Positions 26,224-37,045 of a DNA stretch of 64,000 bases are shown one piece after another. The stretch covers positions 1,984,001 to 2,048,000 of the forward strand of contig NZ_CP080269.1 of assembly GCF_019431355.1 (NCBI RefSeq), written 5' to 3'. The stretch comes from Paenibacillus sp. R14(2021). GTDB taxonomy: Bacteria; Bacillota; Bacilli; Paenibacillales; Paenibacillaceae. A program made the translations under genes and the position numbers. Positions within the stretch are counted from its first letter, which is position 1. Every line of letters begins with the position of its first letter. The notes beneath the pieces were generated by a model. It had not been told where the DNA came from. It did not search any database and saw only the letters and a list, made by a program, of their open reading frames with translations.

Positions 26224-27555
26224 TTATGGTAACAGGAACAGATACACGTAAACGGTGGACAGCATGAGTGCGAGCAGCGTGAGCGGTGCTCCGATTTTCA
26301 AAAACTCCATGTAGCTGAACCCTTTATTCTCTCTCGCCGCCATGCCGGCCACGATGACGTTCGCGGTTGCGCCAATCAATGTTCCATTGCCTCCCAAGCA
26401 CGCGCCAAGCGACAGCGACCACCATAGCGAATTCATCAGCTCCGGATTCCCTGCTGCATTTATTTCCTTGCCCATGTCCTGGATAAGCGGAATCATCGCA
26501 GCCACGAATGGAATGTTGTCAATGGTCGCGGAGGCGATGCCGGATACCCACAGGATGAGCATAGCGGTATAGGGGATATCGCCGGAAGTGATTTCCAGCG
26601 TCCGAGCCGCCAAATTCTCGATCACACCGGTTTCAACTAATCCACCGACCAAGATAAATAATCCGATAAAGAAAAAAATCGTCTCCCATTCTACGGCGTC
26701 GAACGCTTCCTCTGCCTGCTCCTTCTTAACGCCGATCAGCATGAGCAGCATGGCACCGGAAAGCGCAACAACGGCGGCCTCCACGTGGAGTACGGAATGC
26801 AAGACAAATCCGGTAATGGTTAACAGTAGGACAGCAATGGACTTGCGCATGAGGGCGGGCTGCTTGATATACGATTTCGCATCGAGCGCCATTAATTCGG
26901 CTTTGTCCGCTTCTTGGGCAACGAGCTGCTTGCGATAATACCAGACGAGCAGGAGAATCGTCACCAGCATGACGATGATGATAATCGGAGACAAATTAAC
27001 CAGAAAATCATTAAACGTCAGCCCAGGATTGGCCGAACCGATCATAATATTAGGCGGGTCTCCGATTAATGTTGCCGTCCCTCCGATATTGGAGGACATG
27101 ATTTCAGTAATCAGGTACGGTACCGGGTTTAATCTCAGCATTCGGGTAATCGAGAGCGTCACGGGTACGACGAGCAATACCGTCGTCACGTTGTCCAGGA
27201 AAGCGGAGGCGACCGCGGTCAGCAGCCCCAGCGCCACCAGTATTCGCTTGGGATCACCTTTAGCTGCTTGCGCCGCTTTAACGGCAGCATATTGAAAAAT
27301 GCCTGTTTTATTCGTAATTCCAACCAGAATCATCATTCCGATCAGAAGAAAAATCGTTCCCCACTCCACGTGCTCCGAGAAAGCCGTACGCGCATCCACG
27401 ATTCCGAAAATCATCATCACTGCGGCCCCGCTTAGCGCGACGACTGCTCGATTCATTCGCTCCGTTATGACAACAGCGTAAGTAATGAGAAAAATAATGA
27501 CCGTCAATATAATTTGCCAGTTTGCTTTCTCGCTGACAACGAGTATGTCATGCAT
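26224..27555 (-). CDS. ArsB/NhaD-type ion transporter (SLC13/IT superfamily)
   Basis: Integral membrane permease of 443 residues with about 11 hydrophobic segments. Two internally related halves each carry a re-entrant motif: SAFLDNVTTVLLVVPVTL and ASATIDNIPFVAAMIPLI, the DN-T/P pattern of the ArsB/NhaD/P-protein group. The motif GGTATLIGDPPNIMIG is also typical. The substrate cannot be read from sequence; Na+/H+ exchange or anion export are the family options. The start at 27555 follows GGGAGG. It is a single gene on the minus strand, divergent from the TIGR04086 gene. Confidence 0.88.
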   Translation of the reverse strand: MHDILVVSEKANWQIILTVIIFLITYAVVITERMNRAVVALSGAAVMMIFGIVDARTAFSEHVEWGTIFLLIGMMILVGITNKTGIFQYAAVKAAQAAKGDPKRILVALGLLTAVASAFLDNVTTVLLVVPVTLSITRMLRLNPVPYLITEIMSSNIGGTATLIGDPPNIMIGSANPGLTFNDFLVNLSPIIIIVMLVTILLLVWYYRKQLVAQEADKAELMALDAKSYIKQPALMRKSIAVLLLTITGFVLHSVLHVEAAVVALSGAMLLMLIGVKKEQAEEAFDAVEWETIFFFIGLFILVGGLVETGVIENLAARTLEITSGDIPYTAMLILWVSGIASATIDNIPFVAAMIPLIQDMGKEINAAGNPELMNSLWWSLSLGACLGGNGTLIGATANVIVAGMAARENKGFSYMEFLKIGAPLTLLALMLSTVYVYLFLLP

Positions 27556-27689
27556 GGCTGAGCTCCTCCCTTATGTGTCTTCATATTATAACGGACCCTA
27601 GCGAGGGGCGTCCAACTTGTACTAATCCCGCCAGCTTGACCATATGTTGTAATAATCATGAACATGAAACGAATAATTGGAGGGATCCC

Positions 27690-28091
27690 ATGAAACCGAT
27701 TAACGCGATCAAAAATGTCCCCAAGGTTCACGTTACTTCGCCGCTTCTCTCAGGCATGCTTTACGCCTCTTTTTGGCTGGCGGCCGGAGCGCTGCTCTTA
27801 GCTGCGTTTCTAAGGTGGGGAAGTATGCAGGAAACGGAGCTTCCGATGTACAGCATGATGGTACATGGCTGCGCCTCGCTTGCGGGCGGATTTGTTTCGG
27901 GGCGTCGTTCGAGTCAGCGCGGCTGGTATTTCGGCGGCATGCTCGGCATCGCGTACGGCATTCTTGTCCTGCTCATCGGCTTTCTTGCCAGCAATACAGG
28001 CTTCAGCGGCAGAACATTGACCATGCTGGTCGAAACTTTCTTATGCGGCGCCTTCGGCGGCATGGTTGGCGTAAATACGAAGCGCTCCTAA
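27690..28091 (+). CDS. TIGR04086 family membrane protein (YrzE-like)
   Basis: Small integral membrane protein of 133 residues with four hydrophobic segments: SPLLSGMLYASFWLAAGALLL, a segment around YSMMVHGCASLAGG, GWYFGGMLGIAYGILVLLIG, and TMLVETFLCGAFGG. The ATG at 27690 has TTGGAGGG eight bases upstream; the open frame extends upstream to 27573 but without a site. The glycine-rich FVSGRRSSQRGW connector fits TIGR04086/YrzE proteins, which sit near yajC and spoVB in Bacillus. Function is not known. Confidence 0.85.
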   Translation: MKPINAIKNVPKVHVTSPLLSGMLYASFWLAAGALLLAAFLRWGSMQETELPMYSMMVHGCASLAGGFVSGRRSSQRGWYFGGMLGIAYGILVLLIGFLASNTGFSGRTLTMLVETFLCGAFGGMVGVNTKRS

Positions 28092-28192
28092 TTGGATTCG
28101 GCATGCCTGGAATTTGTAATCCTCCCTTCAAAGTGTGTTATACTAAGGCGTGCCAAAACCATGCAGCATCATTTAGGAGGAAATAAAGGATC

Positions 28193-29056
28193 ATGACTTT
28201 GTTTGACAACATGACGACGGTTGCGATTTATACGACTTTAACCGTCATTGTGCTGATTTGGTACGGAGCTGCTTACAATCCATTCAAAATCGGCGGTTTA
28301 TTTGTAAAAGAGATGATTTTCAGCCGCAAATATCTGTTCCATTTTGCAGCTTTGATTCTAATTCTTTTCTGTAATAAGTTTGAGCTGTCTATCGAGAAAA
28401 ACATAACCAACACCTATGATTACGCCAACCTATTCCAATCCATCGAAGGCAACTTCGTCGCGAATCTGCAGCATACGTTCCAGAGCGAATGGCTTACGCC
28501 TATTCTCGCATTCATGTACGTTGTCGTCTTTCAGGCCTTGCTCATTGCTTCCATCGGTATTTATACAAAGCGCAGCGAAAATAAGGTCATGTTCTACGCG
28601 ACGTGCTACGCCATTATGATGAACTATCTGATCGCCATACCATTCTACTTGTTCCTTCCCGTGAGCGAGGTTTGGTACCATGATCCGCAGCATGTCAGCT
28701 TCCTGATGCTGAAGGTGTTCCCGGATTTCGAGAATCAATATCGGGCCCTCTCTGGTCTCGACAATTGCTTCCCGAGTCTGCATACCTCTATTTCCGTTAC
28801 GCTCGCAATTCTGGCGGTACGTTCCGGCATCAAAAAATGGGCCTGGTTCTGCTGTATCAGCGCCGTCGTTATTATCTTCACGATCTTCTATCTCGGCATC
28901 CACTGGCTGATCGACATGTGCGGCGGACTTGTTCTCGCAACGATCGCTTCCACAGTCGGCATCCGGCTCAGTACAATACAGTGGTCCCTTCGGGGACGAC
29001 GCGGAAATGTCATTCCGCAAGCACCCGTCAATTACCTGCGCGAGGACGCGAAATAG
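28193..29056 (+). CDS. PAP2-superfamily membrane phosphatase/phosphotransferase
   Basis: Membrane protein of 287 residues with about six hydrophobic segments. The PAP2 catalytic motifs are visible: CFPSLHTS (C2, with PSLH where many members have PSGH) and GIHWLIDMCGG (C3, His and Asp). The PSLH form and topology resemble the inositol-phosphotransferase-like PAP2 branch rather than undecaprenyl-PP phosphatase. The substrate is probably a lipid phosphate or phospholipid head group. AGGAGG lies 12 bases before the ATG at 28193. It is 100 bases after the TIGR04086 gene, so possibly co-transcribed, and is closed by a large hairpin. Confidence 0.85.
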   Translation: MTLFDNMTTVAIYTTLTVIVLIWYGAAYNPFKIGGLFVKEMIFSRKYLFHFAALILILFCNKFELSIEKNITNTYDYANLFQSIEGNFVANLQHTFQSEWLTPILAFMYVVVFQALLIASIGIYTKRSENKVMFYATCYAIMMNYLIAIPFYLFLPVSEVWYHDPQHVSFLMLKVFPDFENQYRALSGLDNCFPSLHTSISVTLAILAVRSGIKKWAWFCCISAVVIIFTIFYLGIHWLIDMCGGLVLATIASTVGIRLSTIQWSLRGRRGNVIPQAPVNYLREDAK

Positions 29057-29069
29057 GCATAAACAAAAC

Positions 29070-29121
29070 GAAAACGACCGTTGTTCTCAGGCATCACTGC
29101 CTGTTGAATAACGGTCGTTTT
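29070..29121. terminator. bidirectional terminator between PAP2 and DUF421 genes
   Basis: AAAACGACCGTTGTTC and GAATAACGGTCGTTTT form a long stem with an inner GGCA/TGCC loop structure; T-runs exist on both strands. It lies between the convergent stops at 29056 and 29123. Confidence 0.88.
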
Positions 29122-29122
29122 A

Positions 29123-29983
29123 TTATTGATAGATAAGCGGCCGTACATCATCAATGAGCTGCTGCAGCGTCTTGGAGCAAGCCGCATACTGCTGCTTCTC
29201 CTTCTCGTCGTCCGTTAGCAGACCGTACATCTCCATGTCCGCCTCGCATTTCTTCAGAGCTGCAAGCAGCGCAGCCTGATTCTGGCTCTTTGGCTGCTTT
29301 ATCTTGTCATCATAGAGATCGATATAGAGGGAACCAAAGTTATCGATTTGCGCTAAAAACACTTCCTCGACCTTTACGTTCGATTTCTTCAACTCTTTCG
29401 TCAGCCACTGCTCGTTGTAACCTGTTGAGGACAGCGGCTCCAGCAGCACTTTCCCGTCCATGATAACGGTTTGCGGCTCATGCTCCGTTGCAACCTTAAT
29501 ACCTAGCTGATTCGGCGTAAGCGGTTGATGCTCCGACTTAAGCATCACGTTGATTGCTCCGCTTGCTTCCATAATCGCAAACTCCACGTCAGCCGGCTTG
29601 AACACGTCCTTCTTCCTGAGCTGCTGAAGCAGCTCGTCCGTCGTAATACGCTCCTTCTTCATATTGCGCTCCAGCACTTTCCCCTTCTGTATCAGAACCG
29701 TCGGCTTGCCGTCAATCCAGTTCCGCACCCGCTTGCTCTTCATTTGCAGCAGCTCAATACCGAGCGAGATCGCGACCCACACGCCTAAGGAGACCATGCC
29801 CAAGTACCATTTCGCATCCGTATCCAAGGAAATATAACCAGCCAAATTACCAATCGTAATACCCGTAATATACTCAAATACGGACAACTCCGTTACCTGC
29901 CTCTTGCCCAGCAGCTTCGTCATCAACAGTAAAAAAATAACCGCCGTTAACGTCCGAAGTGTAATTTCCAGCCATCCAGCCAT
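29123..29983 (-). CDS. DUF421 membrane protein, longer paralogue
   Basis: Protein of 286 residues with three N-terminal membrane segments, then a soluble DUF421 domain (DGKPTVLIQKGKVLERNMKKE, DVEFAIMEASGAINV). It differs from the 25408 paralogue by a C-terminal extension of about 60 residues rich in charged residues (ALKKCEADMEMYGLLTDDE), probably helical. The start at 29983 has GGAGG upstream. It is a single gene between the PAP2 terminator and yajC. Function is unknown; family members are often linked to spore or membrane processes in Bacillales, which is only context. Confidence 0.88.
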   Translation of the reverse strand: MAGWLEITLRTLTAVIFLLLMTKLLGKRQVTELSVFEYITGITIGNLAGYISLDTDAKWYLGMVSLGVWVAISLGIELLQMKSKRVRNWIDGKPTVLIQKGKVLERNMKKERITTDELLQQLRKKDVFKPADVEFAIMEASGAINVMLKSEHQPLTPNQLGIKVATEHEPQTVIMDGKVLLEPLSSTGYNEQWLTKELKKSNVKVEEVFLAQIDNFGSLYIDLYDDKIKQPKSQNQAALLAALKKCEADMEMYGLLTDDEKEKQQYAACSKTLQQLIDDVRPLIYQ

Positions 29984-30074
29984 ATCGGCTCCACCTCCAG
30001 CTCCATTGTCATCGTATAGTATTCGCCGCGATGATGGAAGCTATGAATGCCGGTTCTTTAATTCGCAAATAAAA

Positions 30075-30120
30075 GAAGCCGGACAAGCAGAAGATTTCGG
30101 TCTTCTGCTTGTCCGGCTTC
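30075..30120 (-). terminator. strong terminator after yajC
   Basis: Perfect 20-base stem, GAAGCCGGACAAGCAGAAGA with its complement, and a six-base loop, followed on the minus strand by TTTTATTT. It closes the ruv-queA-tgt-yajC transcript. Confidence 0.93.
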
Positions 30121-30143
30121 CATGCTGTTTTGATCTCAGGCGA

Positions 30144-30470
30144 TTAGCCTTTGATTTCTTCCGCCTTCTCGTCTTTCACCATGACTGGCGTTGCCGACGA
30201 TACGGCTGCACTTGAGGAAGACACCGTATTGATCGCACTGCGGTCAAACGTAATCTTAGTAGAATCGTTGACGCGAAGTACGACGGAATCGTCGGTAAGC
30301 TCAACGATCGTACCGTGCATACCGCCGATCGTTACGATTTTGTCGCCTTTCTTGATCCCGCTCAGCATGGAATTACGCTGTTTCGATTTACGCTGCTGCG
30401 GACGAATCAGCAAGAAATAGAATACCGCGAACATCAAAATAAACGGAAGGATAGATGCTGCTCCTGACAT
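30144..30470 (-). CDS. yajC: Preprotein translocase subunit YajC
   Basis: Small single-span membrane protein associated with SecDF-YajC, 108 residues. It has the membrane segment ILPFILMFAVFYFLLIRPQQ (about residues 6-25), immediately followed by the conserved KSKQRNSMLSGIKKGDKIVTIGGMHG. It lies 18 bases after tgt and is the last gene before a strong terminator. The tgt-yajC pairing is conserved in most Firmicutes. Confidence 0.96.
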   Translation of the reverse strand: MSGAASILPFILMFAVFYFLLIRPQQRKSKQRNSMLSGIKKGDKIVTIGGMHGTIVELTDDSVVLRVNDSTKITFDRSAINTVSSSSAAVSSATPVMVKDEKAEEIKG

Positions 30471-30488
30471 TTCAATTCACCCCTTTCC

Positions 30489-31640
<1,152 letters not shown>

Positions 31641-31646
31641 CTATTC

Positions 31647-32693
31647 CTAGTAAATGAACATTGCGTCTCCGAAGCTGAAGAAGCGGTATTCGCGTTCTAC
31701 GGCTTCCTTGTACGCCCGCATGATCGCCGGTTGTCCCGCCAATGCGCTGACAAGCATGACAAGCGTAGATTTTGGCAGATGAAAATTCGTAAGCAGGGCG
31801 TTCACCAGCTTAAATTCGTAGCCCGGAAATATGAAAATATCCGTCCAGCCGCTGCAGGCTTGCACCTCTTCATACGCAAACCGGGTCGCAACGGTTTCAA
31901 GCGTTCGCGCAGAAGTTGTTCCTACGGCAATAATGCGGCCGCCGCGCGACTTCGCATCCCGCAGCAGCGCGGCCGTTTCTTCGCTCAGCTCATAATACTC
32001 GGTATGCATCGTATGCTCTTCCACCGTATCGACCGACATTGGCCGAAACGTACCTAAGCCCACATGCAGCGTAATGTAACCGATGCGAACGCCTTTCGCT
32101 GCCAGCTGTTCCAGGAACGGCTTCGTGAAATGAAGCCCTGCCGTTGGGGCAGCCGCGGAGCCTTCATGCTTCGCATATACGGTCTGGTAACGCTCGCGGT
32201 CGTCCAATCGCTCTTTAATATAAGGCGGCAGCGGCATCTCGCCAAGCCTGTCGAGCAGCTCATTGAATATCCCGGCATAATGAAACGCGATTTCCCGCGC
32301 GCCCATCTCGCCTTCGCCGACTACCGTAGCCCGGAGCAAAGGCTCGCCTGTGCCATCGTCGCCAAAAGCCAGCTGGGCGCCGATCTTAAGCCGTTTGCCC
32401 GGCTTCACCAGCGTCTCCCATCGGTCGTCAGCCAGCTGCTTCAGCAGCAGCAGCTCTACTTTCGCGCCCGTATCGGATTTCACGCCGAGCAATCTAGCCG
32501 GCATTACGCGTGTATCATTCAATATCAACGTATCACCGGCTTGCAGCAGGTCCGCGAGCTTCGTGAAGCCATGGTGCTCCACTTTGCCGTTTTCCTTACT
32601 CAACGTCAGCAGCCTCGACGAAGTACGATCCGCTAACGGCGTCTGCGCAATGAGATGCTCCGGCAGTTCAAAATCAAAATCATTTACATTCAT
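31647..32693 (-). CDS. queA: S-adenosylmethionine:tRNA ribosyltransferase-isomerase
   Basis: Transfers and isomerises ribose from S-adenosylmethionine onto preQ1-tRNA to make epoxyqueuosine. Length is 348 residues. Conserved blocks: the N-terminal [36 protein letters not shown], and [17 protein letters not shown]. The start at 32693 is only seven bases from the upstream SpoIID-domain gene stop, indicating co-transcription, and tgt follows 24 bases downstream. Confidence 0.97.
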   Translation of the reverse strand: MNVNDFDFELPEHLIAQTPLADRTSSRLLTLSKENGKVEHHGFTKLADLLQAGDTLILNDTRVMPARLLGVKSDTGAKVELLLLKQLADDRWETLVKPGKRLKIGAQLAFGDDGTGEPLLRATVVGEGEMGAREIAFHYAGIFNELLDRLGEMPLPPYIKERLDDRERYQTVYAKHEGSAAAPTAGLHFTKPFLEQLAAKGVRIGYITLHVGLGTFRPMSVDTVEEHTMHTEYYELSEETAALLRDAKSRGGRIIAVGTTSARTLETVATRFAYEEVQACSGWTDIFIFPGYEFKLVNALLTNFHLPKSTLVMLVSALAGQPAIMRAYKEAVEREYRFFSFGDAMFIY

Positions 32694-32699
32694 AAGTTG

Positions 32700-34871
32700 T
32701 CATTCCTTAACGATCTTCGCGTCTTTATAGTAGTATTGCAAAATATATTTGTAGTCATACCCAAGTTCTGACAGTCCTCTTGCTCCATACTGCGATAAAC
32801 CCACACCATGTCCGTTGCCATGCCCGACAAAGCGGAACGATGGCGCCTTCGTAGCTGCCCGGACATTGCCGCTGCCATCCATAATAAAGAAGTTGGCATC
32901 TTTTAATTCCTTGCTCTGACCGTCACCGCCGAGCACGTACATCGCGCTGCTGTCGGCTGGCCGCTCTCTCGAGGCGCCATTGGCACCGGCAATCGTTACC
33001 CGCGCTGTCTCATCGATCGTAAACAAAGTGCTAGGCAGCCCGCCGAATGCCGCCCGGAAGCCGTCAGGCGTCTTAACGCCCAGCTTCTGTCCATTAACTT
33101 TAATTTCAGTTGGCCGTCCGGACGGCCCCGACTGGCTGATCTCAAGCGTTGCGATCGGGCCGGCGATCGGCTTCGTCAGCTTGCCCTGCGTCAACGCAAG
33201 CAGCGCTTCAGGCGAATACGCGCCTCTAACCCAGGACATTTCATTAGACTGCGTCACTTTCTCCAGCATGACAACGAGCGTCCCGCGGTTAACGGTATCG
33301 ACCACTTGAACATTGTCCTGCACAAGCGGTATGGGCCGCACCTTCGAGCCGTCCGTCTTCACGCGCAGAATGGCTTGTCCAACTTCATTCTTCTGTGCGG
33401 TATCCTCCAGCAGATCCTCGCGAATATAGCCGACACGGCTGTTCGGAAGGACGACGCGGAACCATTTATACAGCCCCTTCTCCGACGACTCGTCCGGACT
33501 TGACACGCTCTTCAAATAATCGACGGCGCTTCCCCAGATCTCTTCGGCAGCTGCTGTGTAACCGCCAGCACTTGAGGCGAAGACAGTATTAATCACTTTG
33601 CCGTTATACATGGCCACTTCGCCGCGCGTGGCTTCAACCGCCGCGATCGTAGCCGGCTTCTCCGCACCTATGCCGCCGTATGCTTGGCTGAGCGTCGTAT
33701 CGACGACATGCGCAATTTGAAATCCGAAGCCTTGGTACAAGGCATAGGTCCGCGCAGCAACGGCTTGGGATTTCAACGCTTCTGCCGGCCAAGAAGACGG
33801 CATTTCGCCGCCGACGACGGAGTAAACATACTGCTCGAACGGGAGCTCGTTAATGACCGCCATCTTGCTGCCAAGCGCGCTGACCTCGAACGCGCCGCGG
33901 TAACTTCGATTGTAACGCTCGGTCAGCTTGATCCCAGACGCGGCTGTCGTCGACAGCCAGAGCTTGGCTCCTGAAAGCGGTACGGAGTATAGCGTAACCG
34001 GCGGCTTCGAAGCGGATTCCGCAGTCGAGTAGTCATCGCGGAAGAGAAAGTAAGCAGTGCCTTCATCGCTTGGGCGGAGCGATAGTCCTGTGCTCGCTTG
34101 CTGCGCCTGGGTCTTCACCGCGTTAAGCGCCGTCTGATCACTCTCCGCTCCGACCACTACCGTATACACCGCCGCAGCGGCGCCGGTCTGCTTCAATGCC
34201 GCGTAAGCCTCGACGCCGGAAGCATTCAAGGCTTGCGCAGCGGCGACCGCATCGCTGCTCGACGGATAGACAGCGCCTGTGTCCAAATGGAGCGGCCCGG
34301 TAAGATCCATCTTGCCCGATTTGCCGATCAAGCCCGCGATTACACTGTCCTTGGCCCAGCGGTCGCCGGCCGTCTTCGCTGCGGCAGCCGTCGGATAAGA
34401 GCCTTCCGCGACCGCATAGATTTTCCCTCGCGGGTCATAGGCCGTCGTCATCATGCCGGAAGCGCCAAGCGCCTTCAGCCGCTTCATGACGGAGAGCGCC
34501 GCCATGTAATCGCCGGTCTCCATCAGCTTCGGCTTATAGTCATCCAGCGTAAACCGGATCGTCTCCCCGGCGCCTGTCTGAAATATTGGCACAACGCCGG
34601 CAGGCTGACGAATGCCGACCTGCAAGGATGCCGCGGAGCTGAACGTCGCCGCAGTTGTATTCAAGCTGTATTTGCTCGTATTGAGAAAAATGCCGACTCG
34701 GATCGTATCCATGCTCGGAACGGCAGCGCCTTCCGAGGGAAGCGACGTCCACACGGACAAAGCCGTAACGCCAACCGCCAAAATCGTAATCGTTCGCAGC
34801 ATCTTCGGCAGCCGGAACAAACCCGGCGCACGCAACTTCGTCTCATTATCCTGAACGCTTACGCCATTCAT
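32700..34871 (-). CDS. SpoIID/LytB-domain protein
   Basis: Exported or membrane-anchored protein of 723 residues. The ATG at 34871 (MNGVSVQDNE) is chosen for the AGGAGG 12 bases upstream. The hydrophobic segment TITILAVGVTALSVWTSLP at about residues 19-37 is a signal or anchor. The middle (about 75-260) is Ala-rich with SPOR-like repeats (GKIYAVAEGSYPTAAAAKTA, VYTVVVGAESDQTALNAV). The C-terminal half is the SpoIID/LytB domain: ELPFEQYVYSVVGGEMPSSW, LKSQAVAARTYAL and FVGHGNGHGVGLSQYGARGL. SpoIID-type enzymes are lytic transglycosylases on stem-less glycans; this protein is more than twice SpoIID length, so a cell-wall role is likely but not necessarily sporulation. It lies between the DCC gene and queA. 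Confidence 0.9.
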   Translation of the reverse strand: MNGVSVQDNETKLRAPGLFRLPKMLRTITILAVGVTALSVWTSLPSEGAAVPSMDTIRVGIFLNTSKYSLNTTAATFSSAASLQVGIRQPAGVVPIFQTGAGETIRFTLDDYKPKLMETGDYMAALSVMKRLKALGASGMMTTAYDPRGKIYAVAEGSYPTAAAAKTAGDRWAKDSVIAGLIGKSGKMDLTGPLHLDTGAVYPSSSDAVAAAQALNASGVEAYAALKQTGAAAAVYTVVVGAESDQTALNAVKTQAQQASTGLSLRPSDEGTAYFLFRDDYSTAESASKPPVTLYSVPLSGAKLWLSTTAASGIKLTERYNRSYRGAFEVSALGSKMAVINELPFEQYVYSVVGGEMPSSWPAEALKSQAVAARTYALYQGFGFQIAHVVDTTLSQAYGGIGAEKPATIAAVEATRGEVAMYNGKVINTVFASSAGGYTAAAEEIWGSAVDYLKSVSSPDESSEKGLYKWFRVVLPNSRVGYIREDLLEDTAQKNEVGQAILRVKTDGSKVRPIPLVQDNVQVVDTVNRGTLVVMLEKVTQSNEMSWVRGAYSPEALLALTQGKLTKPIAGPIATLEISQSGPSGRPTEIKVNGQKLGVKTPDGFRAAFGGLPSTLFTIDETARVTIAGANGASRERPADSSAMYVLGGDGQSKELKDANFFIMDGSGNVRAATKAPSFRFVGHGNGHGVGLSQYGARGLSELGYDYKYILQYYYKDAKIVKE

Positions 34872-34887
34872 CGGCTCGATCGTCCTC

Positions 34888-35340
34888 CTATTGCTTTTTC
34901 GCTCCGGGCAAGGTGCATACACCTTCATGACAATTCTCGTCCGTCTTGCCGAACCAATCATAGCGTCTAGCCGCTATGAACCGGTATAACGCGTCAGCTG
35001 CCCCGCGTAATCCGGGAACCCGATACAGGGGAGCCAGCCATTTCAGCCCTCTAACCGTACGCAAAATGCGAACGACGCCGGCAGCTCCGGCATGGAGGGT
35101 GCCGTCCATTTCCACGACATGCATTTTCGTCAGAAGCTGGTCATTGGTTACAGCCGAAAGAACGGGAATCGTCTCATACGTTTCCTCTAAAGATTGTACG
35201 GGAATAAACCGCAGTACAGCGGTTGATTGCAGCTCTTTCAACCGGCGCACGCTGGCTAAGCATAAATTGCACGTGCCGTCGTACAGCACAATCAGCTTCT
35301 CGCGCCTCTCTTCTTCATCCTGTTTCCGCTTTGCAGCCAT
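34888..35340 (-). CDS. DCC (DUF393) thiol-disulfide oxidoreductase-like protein
   Basis: Protein of 150 residues of the DCC family. The defining N-terminal motif YDGTCNLCLASV (about residues 20-31) has the D-x2-C-x2-C pattern for which the family is named, followed by RLKELQSTAVLRFIP. A putative thioredoxin-like redox role is inferred; no substrate is known. Its ATG overlaps the ruvB stop codon (ATGA), and the SpoIID-domain gene follows after 16 bases, so it belongs to the ruv-queA operon. Confidence 0.88.
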   Translation of the reverse strand: MAAKRKQDEEERREKLIVLYDGTCNLCLASVRRLKELQSTAVLRFIPVQSLEETYETIPVLSAVTNDQLLTKMHVVEMDGTLHAGAAGVVRILRTVRGLKWLAPLYRVPGLRGAADALYRFIAARRYDWFGKTDENCHEGVCTLPGAKKQ

Positions 35341-36392
35341 CAGACGATGCCGCCTCCTTCTTCCGCACTCTCGGCCTCAGCTGCAGCCCCCTGCTCTTGA
35401 GGCACGGGTAGTCCCAAATGCCGATAAGCAAGCGGCGTGACCATTCGTCCGCGCGGTGTCCGCTGCAGAAATCCAATCTGCATCAAGTACGGTTCATATA
35501 CATCTTCAATCGTTTGCCCTTCTTCGCCGATGGTCGCCGCGATGGTATCAAGTCCGACAGGACCGCCCCGATAGATCGTAATCATCGCCCTAAGCATCTT
35601 ATGGTCGATGCTGTCCAGACCAAGCGGATCTACTTGGATCAAGCCAAGCGCGGACCGAGCCAGTTCATGCGTTACGATGCCGTCACCGCGCACCTGAGCG
35701 AAATCTCGCACGCGCTTGAGCAGCCGGTTCGCGATACGCGGCGTGCCCCGCGAGCGCATGGCAATCTCTCGCGCAGCCTCTCCGATGACGCTGACTCCGA
35801 GGATTTCCGAAGCGCGAGATACAATGTAAGACAGCTCATCCACGGAATAGAACTCCAGCCGGCTGACGACGCCGAATCGGTCGCGCAGCGGCGCTGAGAG
35901 CAGCCCAGCGCGGGTCGTGGCGCCGATCAGCGTGAACGGCGGCAGCTCAAGCCGCACGGAGCGCGCGCTCGGGCCTTTACCGATCATAATATCCAGCGCG
36001 AAGTCCTCCATGGCCGGATACAGCACTTCCTCCACCGTCCTGTGCAGCCGATGAATCTCATCAATGAACAGGACGTCGCCTTCCTGCAAATTCGTCAACA
36101 ATGCAGCAAGATCGCCTGGCCGTTCAATCGCAGGGCCGCTTGTCGTGCGCAAATTCACGCCCAGCTCATTCGCAATAATATTGGACAGCGTCGTCTTGCC
36201 GAGTCCCGGAGGACCGTACAGCAGAACGTGGTCCAGCGCTTCCTTACGAAGCTTCGCCGCCTCGATAAATACTTTCAGGTTCTCTTTCACCTGGGATTGA
36301 CCGATATATTCGGATAGATAGCGGGGACGCAAACTGAGCTCCACCGCTTGATCTTCCATCATGAGGTTGGCGGAAATAATCCGATCGTCCAT
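35340..36392 (-). CDS. ruvB: Holliday junction branch migration helicase RuvB
   Basis: AAA+ motor that drives branch migration with RuvA, 350 residues. Walker [15 protein letters not shown] (about 58-71), Walker B LFIDEIHR, sensor [18 protein letters not shown] and the C-terminal winged helix ending in [13 protein letters not shown] are all present. It is 20 bases after ruvA. The last 20 residues are Glu/Ala rich and not conserved. Confidence 0.97.
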   Translation of the reverse strand: MDDRIISANLMMEDQAVELSLRPRYLSEYIGQSQVKENLKVFIEAAKLRKEALDHVLLYGPPGLGKTTLSNIIANELGVNLRTTSGPAIERPGDLAALLTNLQEGDVLFIDEIHRLHRTVEEVLYPAMEDFALDIMIGKGPSARSVRLELPPFTLIGATTRAGLLSAPLRDRFGVVSRLEFYSVDELSYIVSRASEILGVSVIGEAAREIAMRSRGTPRIANRLLKRVRDFAQVRGDGIVTHELARSALGLIQVDPLGLDSIDHKMLRAMITIYRGGPVGLDTIAATIGEEGQTIEDVYEPYLMQIGFLQRTPRGRMVTPLAYRHLGLPVPQEQGAAAEAESAEEGGGIV

Positions 36393-36412
36393 TCACGCTT
36401 ACCCCTCTCCCG

Positions 36413-37045
36413 CTAGCCTTTAAACAATTGCTGCAACGCCCTCTTCATCAAGGCGTCCACTGTTTCATTCGGAACTTCCGTTGCTTTCATTCCCTGCCAA
36501 GCACGGTCGAGCTCAGCAGCCGTATAGCCAAGCGCCATAAGCGCTTCGCGCGCCTCCCGCCAGTTCAGTCCGCCTTCCGCGAACATATCTTTGCTTCCAG
36601 CATCCTCCAAGACGATGCCTGCTGCCGCAAAGCTGAAACCGCCCGGAATGGCGTCCAGCTTGTCTTTCAAATCCAGCACCATCCGCTGCGCGGTTTTCTT
36701 GCCGATGCCGGGCAGCTTCGTCAGGAACGTCAGATTCTCCTGCTGGATCGCGGCTGCAATCGTCTCAGGCTTGCCGCCGGCAAGAATGCCGAGCGCAACG
36801 CGCGGTCCGATGCCCGAGACGTCAAGCAGCTTGCGGAACATCGCCTGCTCCTCGCGGCTGGCAAAGCCGAACAGCAGCGTGGCATCCTCGCGGACATGAT
36901 GATGGGTATAAATCGTAATGATTTCTTCGCTTTTGGCAAACGCATACGGATTGGGCGTAAACACCTGATAGCCGATGTCCCGAACGTCTACCACCACGTA
37001 TTCCGTATCCAAATGGACAACTCGGCCCTTAACGTAATCGATCAC
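36413..37045 (-). CDS. ruvA: Holliday junction DNA-binding protein RuvA
   Basis: Tetrameric junction-binding partner of RuvB, 210 residues. It has the N-terminal OB-fold (MIDYVKGRVVHLDTEYVVVDV), helix-hairpin-helix motifs (LLDVSGIGPRVALGIL, LTKLPGIGKKTAQRMVLDL) and the C-terminal RuvB-binding three-helix domain (AREALMALGYTAAELDRA). The start is GTG 37045, overlapping the ruvC stop by four bases. Confidence 0.97.
   Translation of the reverse strand: MIDYVKGRVVHLDTEYVVVDVRDIGYQVFTPNPYAFAKSEEIITIYTHHHVREDATLLFGFASREEQAMFRKLLDVSGIGPRVALGILAGGKPETIAAAIQQENLTFLTKLPGIGKKTAQRMVLDLKDKLDAIPGGFSFAAAGIVLEDAGSKDMFAEGGLNWREAREALMALGYTAAELDRAWQGMKATEVPNETVDALMKRALQQLFKG

Noticed and set aside
34098..34970. 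290-codon plus-strand ORF antisense to the SpoIID-domain gene
   Set aside because: Arg-rich shadow frame, no start signal, crosses into the neighbouring gene.
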